Origin: Brachybacterium sp. YJGR34
Lineage (GTDB): Bacteria > Actinomycetota > Actinomycetes > Actinomycetales > Dermabacteraceae
Direction: 5' to 3'
NCBI RefSeq assembly: GCF_003347015.1
Contig: NZ_PNFB01000003.1
Span: 203,140-267,139 of the forward strand
DNA length: 64,000 nt
The translations under genes and the position numbers were made by a program. The notes below the pieces were generated by a model. The model saw nothing but the letters and a program-made list of their open reading frames with translations, had not been told where the DNA came from and ran no database searches. Of the stretch, positions 26,257 to 35,316 are shown piece after piece; the first letter of the stretch is position 1; each line of letters begins with the position of its first letter.

Positions 26257-27794
26257 CGCCGGTGCGCTCCTCGCGTCTGGCACCGCTGAGCCGCCCGCTC
26301 CCGCAGGAGCCGCCCGTGTACGACCACGCCGGTGGGCACTCGCCCACGGCGCGCCGGATCGACGTCTACGCCTTCCTGGACAACCTCTTCATCGCCGCGG
26401 GCGTGGTGGTCTCGATCTGGCTGGCCCTGCTGTACCTGGTGGAGGGCTTCTCGCTGACGCCCGCACGCCTGCTGTACCTGCTCGTGTTCTGGGTCCTGCT
26501 GACCTACATCACGCTGCCGCGCCTGCACCAGCTGATGACGTGGATCTACCTGCCGGACTACTTCTTCGGCCGCACCCGCACCACCGAGGGGGTGCTCTCG
26601 GACCCGATCAACCTGGCCTTCGACGGCCCGGAGCGGGATCTGCACGTGGCGATGCGCCGCGCCGGCTGGGTGCTGGCCGAGGAGCGCACCCTGGCCTCCG
26701 CCTGGGCGATGGTCCGCTCCACGCTGCTGCGCCGCTCCTACCCCGCGGCGCCGGTCTCCGACCTCTACCTCATGGGGCGCCGCCACGACTTCACCTACCA
26801 GCAGGAGGTGGGCGGCACCACCACCAAGCGTCATCACGTCCGGTTCTGGCGGATGCCGCCGGACTTCGTGCTGCCCGGCGGCTATCGCACCGACTGGCTC
26901 GCCGCCGGCACCTACGACCGCGCGGTCGGCTTCTCCTTCTTCACCCTGCAGATCACCCACCGCATCGACGAGAACATCGATGTCGAGCGCGACTACCTCG
27001 TGGACACCGTGCGGTTCGCCGATCCGCAGGTCGAGGTGGAGATGATCGAGGAGTTCTCCACCGCCTATCACGACCGCAACGGCCAGGGCGATCGCTTCCG
27101 CACCGACGGCGACCTCCCGGTCATCGACGTCGAGGGGGCGTCCCGGCGCTCCGAGGGCGCGAGCGCGATGATGCTGCCCCGGCACCGGCCGACGGGCTCC
27201 TCGGTGATGAAGTCCCGTGCCCGCGCGGCCACCCAGTCCGCGCTGGCCGCGGCGCGGCGGCCGGGCGATGCCCGGGCCACGGTGGGCGACGAGCTCTCCG
27301 CGCAGTGGCACGGCACGGTCGACGACTTCCACGAGGTCCTCGCCCGGGCGGCGGACCACCACCTCCCGCCGCCCACCGTGATCCTCACCGGCGTCCTGGT
27401 GCTGATCCAGGCCGTGCTGGTGGGGGTGCAGTGGTTCGGCGTCCTCAGCGGCATCGTCTTCAGCGCCCTGGCCCCGGACCTCGCCCTGATCCTCCCGTCC
27501 CGGGACGGGATCGTGCTGGCGACCGTCTTCGCGACGGTGCTGGTGCTGCTCCAGATCGGGGTGCTGCGCCGCAGCCGCTGGGCCCGCATCGCCCTCATGG
27601 CCCTGTTCCTCGTCGACGCCTTCGCGCGTCTGACCGTGGCGACCTCCCTGGCCGGGGACATCGCCCACCCGCTGCTGGTGGGTGCCGGCGCCTCCGCGCT
27701 CGGCGTGATGGCGATCAGCTCCGACGCCTCCCGGCAGTGGGTGCAGACCCTGCGCGTGGACTCGCGGGAGGACGCTCGCGGCACGGAGAGGTGA
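26253..27794 (+). CDS. Membrane protein with LssY-like C-terminal domain
   Basis: A protein of up to 513 residues. Two hydrophobic helices at about 45-95 are followed by a soluble domain at about 110-265 with DPINLAFDGPERDLHVAMRR and SDLYLMGRRHDFTYQ, typical of the LssY C-terminal domain, whose function is unknown. After a polar linker come about four more helices (residues 370-490). The start is uncertain: ATG 26253 would be coupled to the leader peptide, whereas GTG 26316 has a better ribosome binding site (AGGAG, 6 nt spacing) and would remove 21 residues. Confidence 0.8.
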   Translation: MTPVRSSRLAPLSRPLPQEPPVYDHAGGHSPTARRIDVYAFLDNLFIAAGVVVSIWLALLYLVEGFSLTPARLLYLLVFWVLLTYITLPRLHQLMTWIYLPDYFFGRTRTTEGVLSDPINLAFDGPERDLHVAMRRAGWVLAEERTLASAWAMVRSTLLRRSYPAAPVSDLYLMGRRHDFTYQQEVGGTTTKRHHVRFWRMPPDFVLPGGYRTDWLAAGTYDRAVGFSFFTLQITHRIDENIDVERDYLVDTVRFADPQVEVEMIEEFSTAYHDRNGQGDRFRTDGDLPVIDVEGASRRSEGASAMMLPRHRPTGSSVMKSRARAATQSALAAARRPGDARATVGDELSAQWHGTVDDFHEVLARAADHHLPPPTVILTGVLVLIQAVLVGVQWFGVLSGIVFSALAPDLALILPSRDGIVLATVFATVLVLLQIGVLRRSRWARIALMALFLVDAFARLTVATSLAGDIAHPLLVGAGASALGVMAISSDASRQWVQTLRVDSREDARGTER

Positions 27795-27902
27795 TCCGGG
27801 TCACCGGGGAGTAGTATTCCGGCACCGCGTCGAGGGAGTCCCGGATCCACCGGCCCCGGGCCCCGGCCGGGCGTCGCCGCATCCTTGTCCGGGAGGATTT
27901 CC

Positions 27903-29333
27903 ATGAGCGAGACCACCGAGACCGAGTCGTCGTCCCCCGCGCCGTCGGAGCTGAAGAGGGCGATCACCCCGAAGCTGCTGCTGCTGTTCATCGTCGGAGA
28001 CATCCTCGGCACGGGCGTCTATGCCCTGACCGGGCAGGTGGCCGGCGAGGTGGGCGGCGCCGGCTGGCTGCCGATCCTCCTCGCCTTCGCCGTCGCGATG
28101 GTCTCCGCGCTGTCCTACGTCGAGATGGTCACGAAGTACCCGCAAGCCGCCGGCGCCGCGCTCTACGTCCACAAGGCCTTCGGGATCCACTTCCTGACCT
28201 TCATGGTCACCTTCGCCGTGCTCTCCTCCGGCATCACCTCGGCGTCCACCAGCGCGATCTTCCTCGCGGAGAACGTCCTGGTCGCCTTCGGCCTGGAGGA
28301 CTCCCTGGGCGCCGCCGCCGGGGGCACCGCCACCCTCATCGCCCTGCTCTTCATCGGCCTCGTGGCCGGCGTCAACCTCTACGGCGTCTCGGAGTCGGTG
28401 AAGGCCAATGTGGTCCTGACCCTCATCGAGCTCACGGGCCTGGTGACCGTGATCCTGGTGAGCCTCGCGGTGGTGTTCCAGGGCCGGGCGGACTTCTCCC
28501 GGGTGATGGTCTTCGAGACCGCGGGGGACAAGAGCATGCTCCTCGCGGTGACCGGTGCGACCGCGCTCGCGTTCTTCTCCATGGTGGGCTTCGAGGACTC
28601 GGTGAACATGGCGGAGGAGACGGTGGACCCGGTGAGGAACTTCCCCCGGGCCCTGATCGGCGGCCTGTCCGTCACCGGCGTGGTCTACGTGCTGGTCTCC
28701 GTGCTCGCCGTGGCGGTGGTCCCGATCGGGGAGCTCGCCTCGGCGACCACGCCGCTGCTCTCCGTCGTGGAGCGCGGTGCCCCGGACCTCCCGATCGACA
28801 CGATCTTCGCGGTCATCTCGATCTTCGCCGTGGCCAACACGGTGCTCATCAACATGATGATGGCCTCCCGCCTGCTCTACGGCATGGCGCGACAGGAGGT
28901 CCTGCCCGGCTTCCTGCGCGGCGTGCTCCCGGGACGGCGCACACCCTGGGCGGGGATCGTGTTCTCCACCGGCCTGGCCGTCGCCCTGGTGCTCACCGTC
29001 CGGTTCCTGCTCGCCGAGGACACCATCGGTGCGCTCGGCGGCACCACCGCGATGCTGCTGCTGGCGGTCTTCGCCATGGTCAACATCTGTGTGCTCGTGC
29101 TGCGCCGGGACCGGGTGGCCGTGCGCCACTTCCGCACGCCGACGGCTCTCCCGGTGATCGGTGCGATCACGTCCATCGCGCTGATCACGCCGCTGGCCCA
29201 GCCCCTCGAGCGCTACGCCATCGCGGGCGGCCTGCTGGCCATCGGGCTGCTGCTGTACGTCATCACCTGGCTGTACAACGGCGCGGTCCGGGCGCGTCGC
29301 ACCCGCATCCGCCGCCCCGACGATCTGGGCTGA
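27903..29333 (+). CDS. APC-family amino acid permease
   Basis: A 476-residue secondary transporter with about twelve hydrophobic segments. The first helix region GDILGTGVYALTGQVAGEVG carries the unwound GxG substrate-binding motif, and FFSMVGFEDSVNMAEETVDP is the conserved helix 6 and loop of the amino acid/polyamine/organocation superfamily. The substrate is not determinable. GGGAGGA precedes the ATG, and TAGTAT at 27812-27817 is a likely -10. The universal stress gene follows by 39 bases and may be co-transcribed. Confidence 0.93.
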   Translation: MSETTETESSSPAPSELKRAITPKLLLLFIVGDILGTGVYALTGQVAGEVGGAGWLPILLAFAVAMVSALSYVEMVTKYPQAAGAALYVHKAFGIHFLTFMVTFAVLSSGITSASTSAIFLAENVLVAFGLEDSLGAAAGGTATLIALLFIGLVAGVNLYGVSESVKANVVLTLIELTGLVTVILVSLAVVFQGRADFSRVMVFETAGDKSMLLAVTGATALAFFSMVGFEDSVNMAEETVDPVRNFPRALIGGLSVTGVVYVLVSVLAVAVVPIGELASATTPLLSVVERGAPDLPIDTIFAVISIFAVANTVLINMMMASRLLYGMARQEVLPGFLRGVLPGRRTPWAGIVFSTGLAVALVLTVRFLLAEDTIGALGGTTAMLLLAVFAMVNICVLVLRRDRVAVRHFRTPTALPVIGAITSIALITPLAQPLERYAIAGGLLAIGLLLYVITWLYNGAVRARRTRIRRPDDLG

Positions 29334-29372
29334 GCGCCTGCCCCGCCGTCACGCCCCGGAAGAGGAGATGCC

Positions 29373-29801
29373 ATGTCGACCGTCCTGCTGGCCTACGTCC
29401 CCGGACCCACGAGCGACGCCGCCCTCGCGTACGCCGTCGAGGAGGCGCGACGACGCGGCGCCTCCTTGCTCGTGCTCGCGTCCGAGCGGCGCCACGACCC
29501 TCGTGCGCCCCGCGGAGACGTCGATCCGCGCCCGCTGGACGCGCGTCTGGCCGAGACCGGTCTCGAGGTCGATCTGCGCACGGTTCCCCGTCGCGACGAC
29601 CCGGCCGACGACATCCTCGAGGCGATCGAGGCGGAGGACGTGGACGTGGCGGTCCTCGGCATCCGCCGCCGCACCCCGATCGGGAAGATCCTCCTGGGCT
29701 CGACGTCCCAGCGGGTCGTGATGGAGTCCCCGGTGCCGGTGGTGCTGGTCAAGCCGGAGGACTTCGCCGCCCCGCCACGGGTCCGGCCCGGTGCCGACTG
29801 A
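29373..29801 (+). CDS. Universal stress protein (UspA family)
   Basis: A 142-residue single-domain universal stress protein. LLAYVPGPTSDAALAYA starts the Rossmann-like fold, DVDVAVLGIRRRTPIGKI and LLGSTSQRVVMESPVPVVLV near 110-130 form the ATP-binding loop and the final strand. The G-x2-G-x9-G(S/T) motif is partly changed: IGKILLGST keeps the last part while the first glycine pair is degenerate, so nucleotide binding is uncertain. It sits after the permease, a common pairing in actinobacteria. Confidence 0.9.
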   Translation: MSTVLLAYVPGPTSDAALAYAVEEARRRGASLLVLASERRHDPRAPRGDVDPRPLDARLAETGLEVDLRTVPRRDDPADDILEAIEAEDVDVAVLGIRRRTPIGKILLGSTSQRVVMESPVPVVLVKPEDFAAPPRVRPGAD

Positions 29802-29900
29802 TCCGATCCGGGACGATCTCCGGACGCTCTGACCAGGCGTTGTGGCTCCTCGGTTCCGGGCCGTTCACCGGCTGGTTCCGAGCCGGAAGCTCGTCCCTCA

Positions 29901-29975
29901 CTTTGCTGTCGCATCGTCAGCACGTCTCGACCGCCGGGCCGGCCCCGGCGGCAGGGAATCCCGACGACAGCAAAG
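29901..29975 (+). promoter_or_regulatory. Structured phoX leader that can pair its ribosome binding site
   Basis: CTTTGCTGTCG (29901-29911) is the exact reverse complement of CGACAGCAAAG (29965-29975). Between them CCGCCGGG (29931-29938) pairs with CCCGGCGG (29944-29951). The downstream outer arm covers the AAAG of the AAAGGA ribosome binding site, 8 bases before the phoX ATG, so the folded leader should hinder translation. Confidence 0.5.
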
Positions 29976-29983
29976 GACCCCAG

Positions 29984-32041
29984 ATGGCTCTCATCGACCT
30001 CCCCCTGCTCATGAAGGACGCCGTGCGCGGCAAGCGCTCGGCGGTGACCTGTGCGCTCAAGTGCGGCAACCAGTGCGCCTTCGGTCCCTGCAACCACAGC
30101 GACAACGCCACCTTCCGCGACGTGGCCTCCGCCGCCCTCTCGCGCCGCACGGTGCTGGGCGGTTCCACCGCCGCGCTCGCGATCGGCCTCGCCGGCACGC
30201 AGGGCGCCCTCGCGGCCCCCGCGGGCTCCACCGGCGCCGCCCCGGCGAAGCCGAAGACCACCGCTCCGAACGGCTCCGCCCTCGAGTTCGAGGCGATCGC
30301 CCCCGTCGACGCCGCGGCCGACGAGTTCACGGTGCCCGAGGGCTTCGAGTGGCGCAGCGTCATCCGCTGGGGCGACCCGCTGTTCGCCGACGCCCCCGAG
30401 TTCGACTGGGACGCCCAGAGCGCCGAGGCGCAGAAGCAGCAGTTCGGCTACAACAACGACTACACCGAGATCCAGGAGATCCCCGGCAGCAAGGGCCGGC
30501 GGGCCGTGATGTTCGTGAACCACGAGTACACGAACGAGAACATCATGTTCCCCGCGAGCCTCGACGAGGACGAGGTGATCGACATCGGCATGGCCGCCCA
30601 CGGCCTGACCGTCGTCGAGCTGGAGCGCCAGAACCACAACAAGCCCTACACCTATGTCCAGGGCGCGCCCCTGAACCGTCGCATCCTGCTGGACGACGAG
30701 TTCGCCCTCACCGGTCCCGCCGCCGGCAGCGACCTGCTGAAGACCGTCGAGGACCCCGAGGGCCGGACGGTCCTGGGCACGCTGGGCAACTGCGCCGGCG
30801 GCCTCACCCCGTGGGGCACGCTGCTCTCCGGCGAGGAGAACTTCCACAGCTACTTCGTCGCCCCCGGCACCTCGGAGGCCGAGCAGCGCTACGGCCTGCG
30901 CGATGCGCCCACCGCCCGCGGCTGGGAGAAGAAGCACGCGCGCTTCGACGCGACCGGCGAGGGCTACGAGAACGAGCCCAACCGCTTCGGCTACATCGTC
31001 GAGGTCGATCCCTTCGACCCCACCTCGACCCCGCGCAAGCACACCGCGCTGGGCCGCTTCAAGCACGAGGGCGCCAACGTCATCATCGCCGAGGACGGCC
31101 GCGCCGTCGCGTACTCGGGCGACGACGAGCGCTTCGACTACCTCTACAAGTTCGTCTCCCGCGACACCTACGTCGAGGGCGACCGCGAGCACAACATGAC
31201 GCTGCTGGAGAACGGCGACCTGTACGTCGCGAAGTTCACCGGCAACTCGCCGGCCGCGGAGATCGACGGCTCCGGCGAGCTCCCGTCCGACGGCGCCTTC
31301 GACGGCTCGGGCGAGTGGCTGCCGCTGCTGCTCGACGGCGAGAGCGCCGTCGAGGGCTTCAGCGTCGAGGAGGTCCTCGTCCACACCCGTCTCGCGGCCG
31401 ATGCCGTGGGGCCCACCAAGATGGACCGCTGCGAGGACGTGGAGCCCTCGCTGCACAGCCGTCGCGTCTACGTGGCCTGCACCAACAACTCCAACCGCGG
31501 GGTCGAGGGATACGCCGCCCCCGACGAGACGAACCCCCGCACCGAGAACCGCGACGGCCACATCGTGGAGATCGACGAGCAGGGCGACCAGACCTCCACC
31601 ACCTTCGCGTGGAACCTGCTGATGGTCTGCGGCGACCCCGCCCAGGGCGACCAGACCTACTTCTCCGGCTTCCCCGTGGACCAGGTCTCCCCGGTCTCCT
31701 GCCCGGACAACCTGGCCTTCGATGCGGTGGGCAACCTGTGGATCTCCACCGACGGCCAGCCCTCCGGCATCGGCTACAACGACGGTCTGTTCCGGGTGAC
31801 CCTCGAGGGCGATGCCCGCGGTCGCGTCGAGCAGTTCCTCTCCGTCCCGCGCGACGGCGAGACCTGCGGCCCGATTATCCGCGACGAGGACCGCACGGCC
31901 TTCGTCTCCGTGCAGCACCCGGGTGAGGACGGCTCCTTCGAGGAGCAGTTCTCCTTCTTCCCGGACTACGACGGGAAGGGGCCGCGGCCCACCGTCGTCC
32001 AGGTGATGCCGTCCAAGCCCGGGCGCGGACTGGGGCGCTGA
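29984..32041 (+). CDS. PhoX-family phosphatase, Tat-exported
   Basis: A 685-residue protein of the PhoX/DUF839 family, calcium- and iron-dependent alkaline phosphatases that release phosphate from organic esters outside the cell. A conserved 47-residue leader with cysteines (CALKCGNQCAFGPCNHSDN) precedes the twin-arginine signal SRRTVLGGSTAALAIGLA, so it should be folded before export. Family landmarks follow: VMFVNHEYTNE near 168, NCAGGLTPWGTLLSGEENF near 265 and KMDRCEDVEPS near 475. AAAGGA precedes the ATG but lies in a potential stem (29901-29975). No Pho regulator is nearby. Confidence 0.95.
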   Translation: MALIDLPLLMKDAVRGKRSAVTCALKCGNQCAFGPCNHSDNATFRDVASAALSRRTVLGGSTAALAIGLAGTQGALAAPAGSTGAAPAKPKTTAPNGSALEFEAIAPVDAAADEFTVPEGFEWRSVIRWGDPLFADAPEFDWDAQSAEAQKQQFGYNNDYTEIQEIPGSKGRRAVMFVNHEYTNENIMFPASLDEDEVIDIGMAAHGLTVVELERQNHNKPYTYVQGAPLNRRILLDDEFALTGPAAGSDLLKTVEDPEGRTVLGTLGNCAGGLTPWGTLLSGEENFHSYFVAPGTSEAEQRYGLRDAPTARGWEKKHARFDATGEGYENEPNRFGYIVEVDPFDPTSTPRKHTALGRFKHEGANVIIAEDGRAVAYSGDDERFDYLYKFVSRDTYVEGDREHNMTLLENGDLYVAKFTGNSPAAEIDGSGELPSDGAFDGSGEWLPLLLDGESAVEGFSVEEVLVHTRLAADAVGPTKMDRCEDVEPSLHSRRVYVACTNNSNRGVEGYAAPDETNPRTENRDGHIVEIDEQGDQTSTTFAWNLLMVCGDPAQGDQTYFSGFPVDQVSPVSCPDNLAFDAVGNLWISTDGQPSGIGYNDGLFRVTLEGDARGRVEQFLSVPRDGETCGPIIRDEDRTAFVSVQHPGEDGSFEEQFSFFPDYDGKGPRPTVVQVMPSKPGRGLGR

Positions 32042-32056
32042 GACCCCGCGCGCCGC

Positions 32057-32088
32057 AGCGGCCCCGCAGCTCCGGCTGCGGGGCCGCT
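32057..32088 (+). terminator. Hairpin terminator after phoX
   Basis: AGCGGCCCCGCAG pairs perfectly with CTGCGGGGCCGCT: 13 bases, with a 6-base loop whose closing bases can also pair. It starts 15 bases after the phoX stop and has no T run. It is the strongest candidate terminator in the window and separates phoX from the Mrp promoter region, where the remaining 200 bases show no other gene. Confidence 0.65.
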
Positions 32089-32286
32089 CGTCGTCCCCGC
32101 ACCGGGCCCGCCCGGGCCCGTCCGCGACGGCTCCACGTTATGAATCCGCTCACCTCCGGCACGCTCGGGAGCCCTCGCGAGCCCCGATCGAGTCTTATTC
32201 TTATCGCGCACGCGCGCGGAGCGCCCTCTCCCTGCCAGGACGATCGGCTTTGGAGCGGTGCTCCCGGGCTGGATAGACTCCGAGCC

Positions 32287-32331
32287 ATGTCCCGCCACGT
32301 CTTCGCAGCCCACTCCATGGCGGGGTGCTGA
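32287..32331 (+). CDS. Putative leaderless leader peptide of the Mrp operon (14 aa)
   Basis: MSRHVFAAHSMAGC then TGA, ending 3 bases before the mnhA ATG. TAGACT (32274-32279) lies 7 nt before its ATG with TTGGAG 18 bases further upstream, so transcription should begin at this ATG. mnhA has only a weak ribosome binding site, so reinitiation from the peptide is plausible. Confidence 0.45.
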   Translation: MSRHVFAAHSMAGC

Positions 32332-32334
32332 CGG

Positions 32335-35316
32335 ATGTCCGTGCTGTGGACCCTGCTGATCCTCGTCGCGACCGTCGCGCTCACCCCGCTCCTGGACCGC
32401 GCCCTCGGCCGCTCCGCCTGCTGGCCGCTCGCCGCGCTGTACCTCGCCGCCGCCGCGGCCCTGCTCCCGGCGACCGCCGCCGTGCTCACGGGCGCCGGCG
32501 ACGAGGATGTCACCGCCTTCGCCGTGCCCTGGGCGCCGCAGTGGGGCATCGAGCTCGCCTTCCGGGCCGACGGCCTCGGCATCGTCTTCGCGATGATCGC
32601 CCTGGTCATCGGCGCCGTGGTGCTCGCCTACTCCGCGCGGTACCTCGAGCGCGGCAGCCAGCTGAGCTTCTCCCTGGTGATGGCGCTGTTCACGCTGTCG
32701 ATGGTGGGCCTGGTGCTCGCCGACGACCTGGTGCTGCTGTTCATCTGCTGGGAGCTGACGTCCATCGCGTCCTTCCTGCTCATCGCCCGCTCCGGCGCCG
32801 CCGGTCAGGCCGCCTCCCTGCGCACGATGCTGATCACCTTCCTAGGCGGGCTGTCGCTGCTGGCCGCCGTGGCCCTGATGGTGATGCGCCTGGGCACCTC
32901 CTCCCTGCAGGAGGTCCTGGCCTCGGACATCTGGACCACGGACCCGGCCTTCACGACCCTGGTCGCCGTCCTGGTGGCCGTCGCCGCTTGCACGAAGTCG
33001 GCCCAGTTCCCCTTCCACGTCTGGCTGCCCGACGCGATGGCCGCGGCCACCCCGGTCTCCGCCTACCTGCACGCCGCCGCCGTGGTCAAGGCCGGCATCT
33101 TCCTCCTGCTGCGCTTCAGCCCCGCCTTCCACGAGGTGCTCGCCTGGAACCTGCTGCTCATCATCGCCGGCCTGATCACCGCCTTCGTCGGCGGATTCCT
33201 GGCCCTGCAGCAGCGTGACCTCAAGAAGCTCATGGCCTACTCGACGGTCAGCCAGCTGGGCCTCATCGTAACCGTGATCGGCGTGGGTACCGAGGCGGCG
33301 ATCCTCGCCGCGGTGCTCCACACCATCGCCCACGCCCTGTTCAAGTCCGGACTGTTCATGATGGTCGGCGTCATCGACCACGGCGCCCACACGCGCGAGC
33401 TGCGCCGGATGCCGGCGCTGCTGCGCGCGATGCCCGGCGCCTTCGCGGTGACGCTGCTGGGCTGCATGTCGATGGCCGGCCTGCCGCCGATGCTCGGCTT
33501 CGTCTCCAAGGAGTCGCTGCTGACCGGCGCCCTGGACGCGGGCGGTCCTGCCTGGGCGGGCTGGGTCGTGGCGCTCGGCATCGCCGGCGCCAGCGTGCTG
33601 ACCTTCGCGTACTGCGCGAAGATCGTGCTGGGAGCCTTCATCGACGGCCGCGACGAGGACGCGGTCACCCCGCGGCGCGAGGTGCACCCCGCGGACCGCG
33701 TCATGCTCTGGACGGCGGCGCTCCCGATCCTCGCGGGCCTCCCGCTCGCTCTCGTGGTCGGCGTGCTGGACACCCCCGTCTCCCGGGCGATCGAGGCGGC
33801 CCTGCACGAGGGGGAGGTGCACGCGCACCTCGCCTTCTGGCACGGCCTGACCCCGGAGCTCGCCATCACCGCGGGCGTCATCACGCTGGGCACCCTGATC
33901 GCCCTGAACCGGCGCCGGCTGCTGCCGGCCCTCGAGGCCCGTCCCTTCCCGGTCGACGGCGCCCGCGTGCTGACCGCTGTGGACCGCCTGGCCGAGCGGA
34001 TCGGCGCCGTGCTGGTCCGCCCCATCGCCTCCGATGACCCGATGCGCCACCTCGCCGCGATCCTGGTGCTGTTCTCCGCCGTGGCGCTGGGCTCGCTGGC
34101 CGTGCTGGCGGGATCGCTCGAGCCGATCACGGAGGGCGTCAACCAGCCGATCGACGGCATGCTGCTGGTGCTCATCACGGGAGCGACCCTCCTGGCCTGC
34201 ACCCGGCGGGACCGGCTCGGGGCCACGGTGTCGATCTCGGCTGTGGGCATCCTCGCCACCGTCCAGATCCTCGCGCTCGGCGCCCCGGACGTCGCCCTGA
34301 CCCAGCTGCTGGTCGAGTCGCTGACGATCATCGTCATCATGCTGGTGCTGCAGAAGCTGCCCCGGCACTTCGAGCCCCCGACCCGTTCCCGCCATCGCGG
34401 GGCCGTCGTCCTCGCGGTGCTCGCGGGGCTCGCCGCGGGAGCGGCCACCTTCCTGTTCGCCGGTCGCCGCGACCGCAGCGAGGTCGCCGAGTACTACATC
34501 GCGAACGCCGAGGAGATCACCGGCGGCCACAACATCGTCAACGTCATCCTCGTCGAGTTCCGTGCCCTGGACACCCTCGGGGAGCTGGCGGTGCTGGGCA
34601 TGGCCGGCGTCGCGATCGTCGCGGTGCTCTCGAGCATCCGCCACCGCTTCATCGACCCCCACGACCGTCCCGAGCCGGACGCGCCCGCCGCGCTGCGCGA
34701 GGAGGGCACCACCGCCCATCGCGCCATCACCTCCGCCTGGAGCAATGCGGCCGCCCTGCAGATGATGGTGCGGGTCACCGCGCCGATCCTCGCGCTGGTC
34801 TCGGCGATGCTGTTCCTGCGCGGCCACAACGCCCCGGGCGGCGGCTTCATCGCGGCCCTCGTCGGCTCCTCGATCGTGGCCCTGCTGTACCTCTCGACCT
34901 CGCGCGACCGCCAGATCGGGCCGCCCCGCCTGCCGCTGCTGCTCATCGGCGCCGGCATCGCGGTGGCGATCGGCTCGGGCGTGCTCGGCTTCGCCGCGGA
35001 GGGCTTCCTCGAGCCCCTGCACGGCTACCTGTTGGGCGTGCACGTCTCGAGCTCGATGATCTTCGACCTCGGGGTCTACCTCGCGGTGCTGGGGCTCGTG
35101 ATGGTGGCCGTCAACCTGCTGGGCACCTCGGCGGCCGTCGGCGACCCGGACTCCGAGGAGGAGACCCGCGAGCGCGCCGACGAGGCCTTCGAGGGCGAGC
35201 TCGAGGGCCCGCTGGAGACCATCCGCGGTGAGCGCGCCCCGCGCCGGCGGCGCGTCGGCCGCGGCACCGCGCACCTGTCCTCCGGGACGCGACCCAAGGA
35301 GGTCGGACGACGATGA
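32335..35316 (+). CDS. mnhA: Mrp antiporter subunit A, fused to subunit B
   Basis: A 993-residue membrane protein, the largest subunit of the multi-subunit Na+(K+)/H+ antiporter, homologous to complex I NuoL. Residues about 1-500 form the antiporter module (CWELTSIASFLLI, the lysine region CTKSAQFPFHVWLPDAM, HTIAHALFKSGLFMMVG). A middle region at about 600-740 is the MrpA C-terminal part. From about 800, LQMMVRVTAPILALVSAMLF and HNAPGGGFIAALVG are the MrpB domain, so no separate mnhB is needed. It is the first gene of five 4-base-overlapping genes after itself. Confidence 0.96.
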   Translation: MSVLWTLLILVATVALTPLLDRALGRSACWPLAALYLAAAAALLPATAAVLTGAGDEDVTAFAVPWAPQWGIELAFRADGLGIVFAMIALVIGAVVLAYSARYLERGSQLSFSLVMALFTLSMVGLVLADDLVLLFICWELTSIASFLLIARSGAAGQAASLRTMLITFLGGLSLLAAVALMVMRLGTSSLQEVLASDIWTTDPAFTTLVAVLVAVAACTKSAQFPFHVWLPDAMAAATPVSAYLHAAAVVKAGIFLLLRFSPAFHEVLAWNLLLIIAGLITAFVGGFLALQQRDLKKLMAYSTVSQLGLIVTVIGVGTEAAILAAVLHTIAHALFKSGLFMMVGVIDHGAHTRELRRMPALLRAMPGAFAVTLLGCMSMAGLPPMLGFVSKESLLTGALDAGGPAWAGWVVALGIAGASVLTFAYCAKIVLGAFIDGRDEDAVTPRREVHPADRVMLWTAALPILAGLPLALVVGVLDTPVSRAIEAALHEGEVHAHLAFWHGLTPELAITAGVITLGTLIALNRRRLLPALEARPFPVDGARVLTAVDRLAERIGAVLVRPIASDDPMRHLAAILVLFSAVALGSLAVLAGSLEPITEGVNQPIDGMLLVLITGATLLACTRRDRLGATVSISAVGILATVQILALGAPDVALTQLLVESLTIIVIMLVLQKLPRHFEPPTRSRHRGAVVLAVLAGLAAGAATFLFAGRRDRSEVAEYYIANAEEITGGHNIVNVILVEFRALDTLGELAVLGMAGVAIVAVLSSIRHRFIDPHDRPEPDAPAALREEGTTAHRAITSAWSNAAALQMMVRVTAPILALVSAMLFLRGHNAPGGGFIAALVGSSIVALLYLSTSRDRQIGPPRLPLLLIGAGIAVAIGSGVLGFAAEGFLEPLHGYLLGVHVSSSMIFDLGVYLAVLGLVMVAVNLLGTSAAVGDPDSEEETRERADEAFEGELEGPLETIRGERAPRRRRVGRGTAHLSSGTRPKEVGRR

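Noticed and set aside
29860..29895. Possible PHO box (GTTCACC-like direct repeat) upstream of phoX
   Set aside because: GTTCACC occurs once, and the second copy at the required spacing matches only about 4 of 7 positions; too weak to claim PhoP control.
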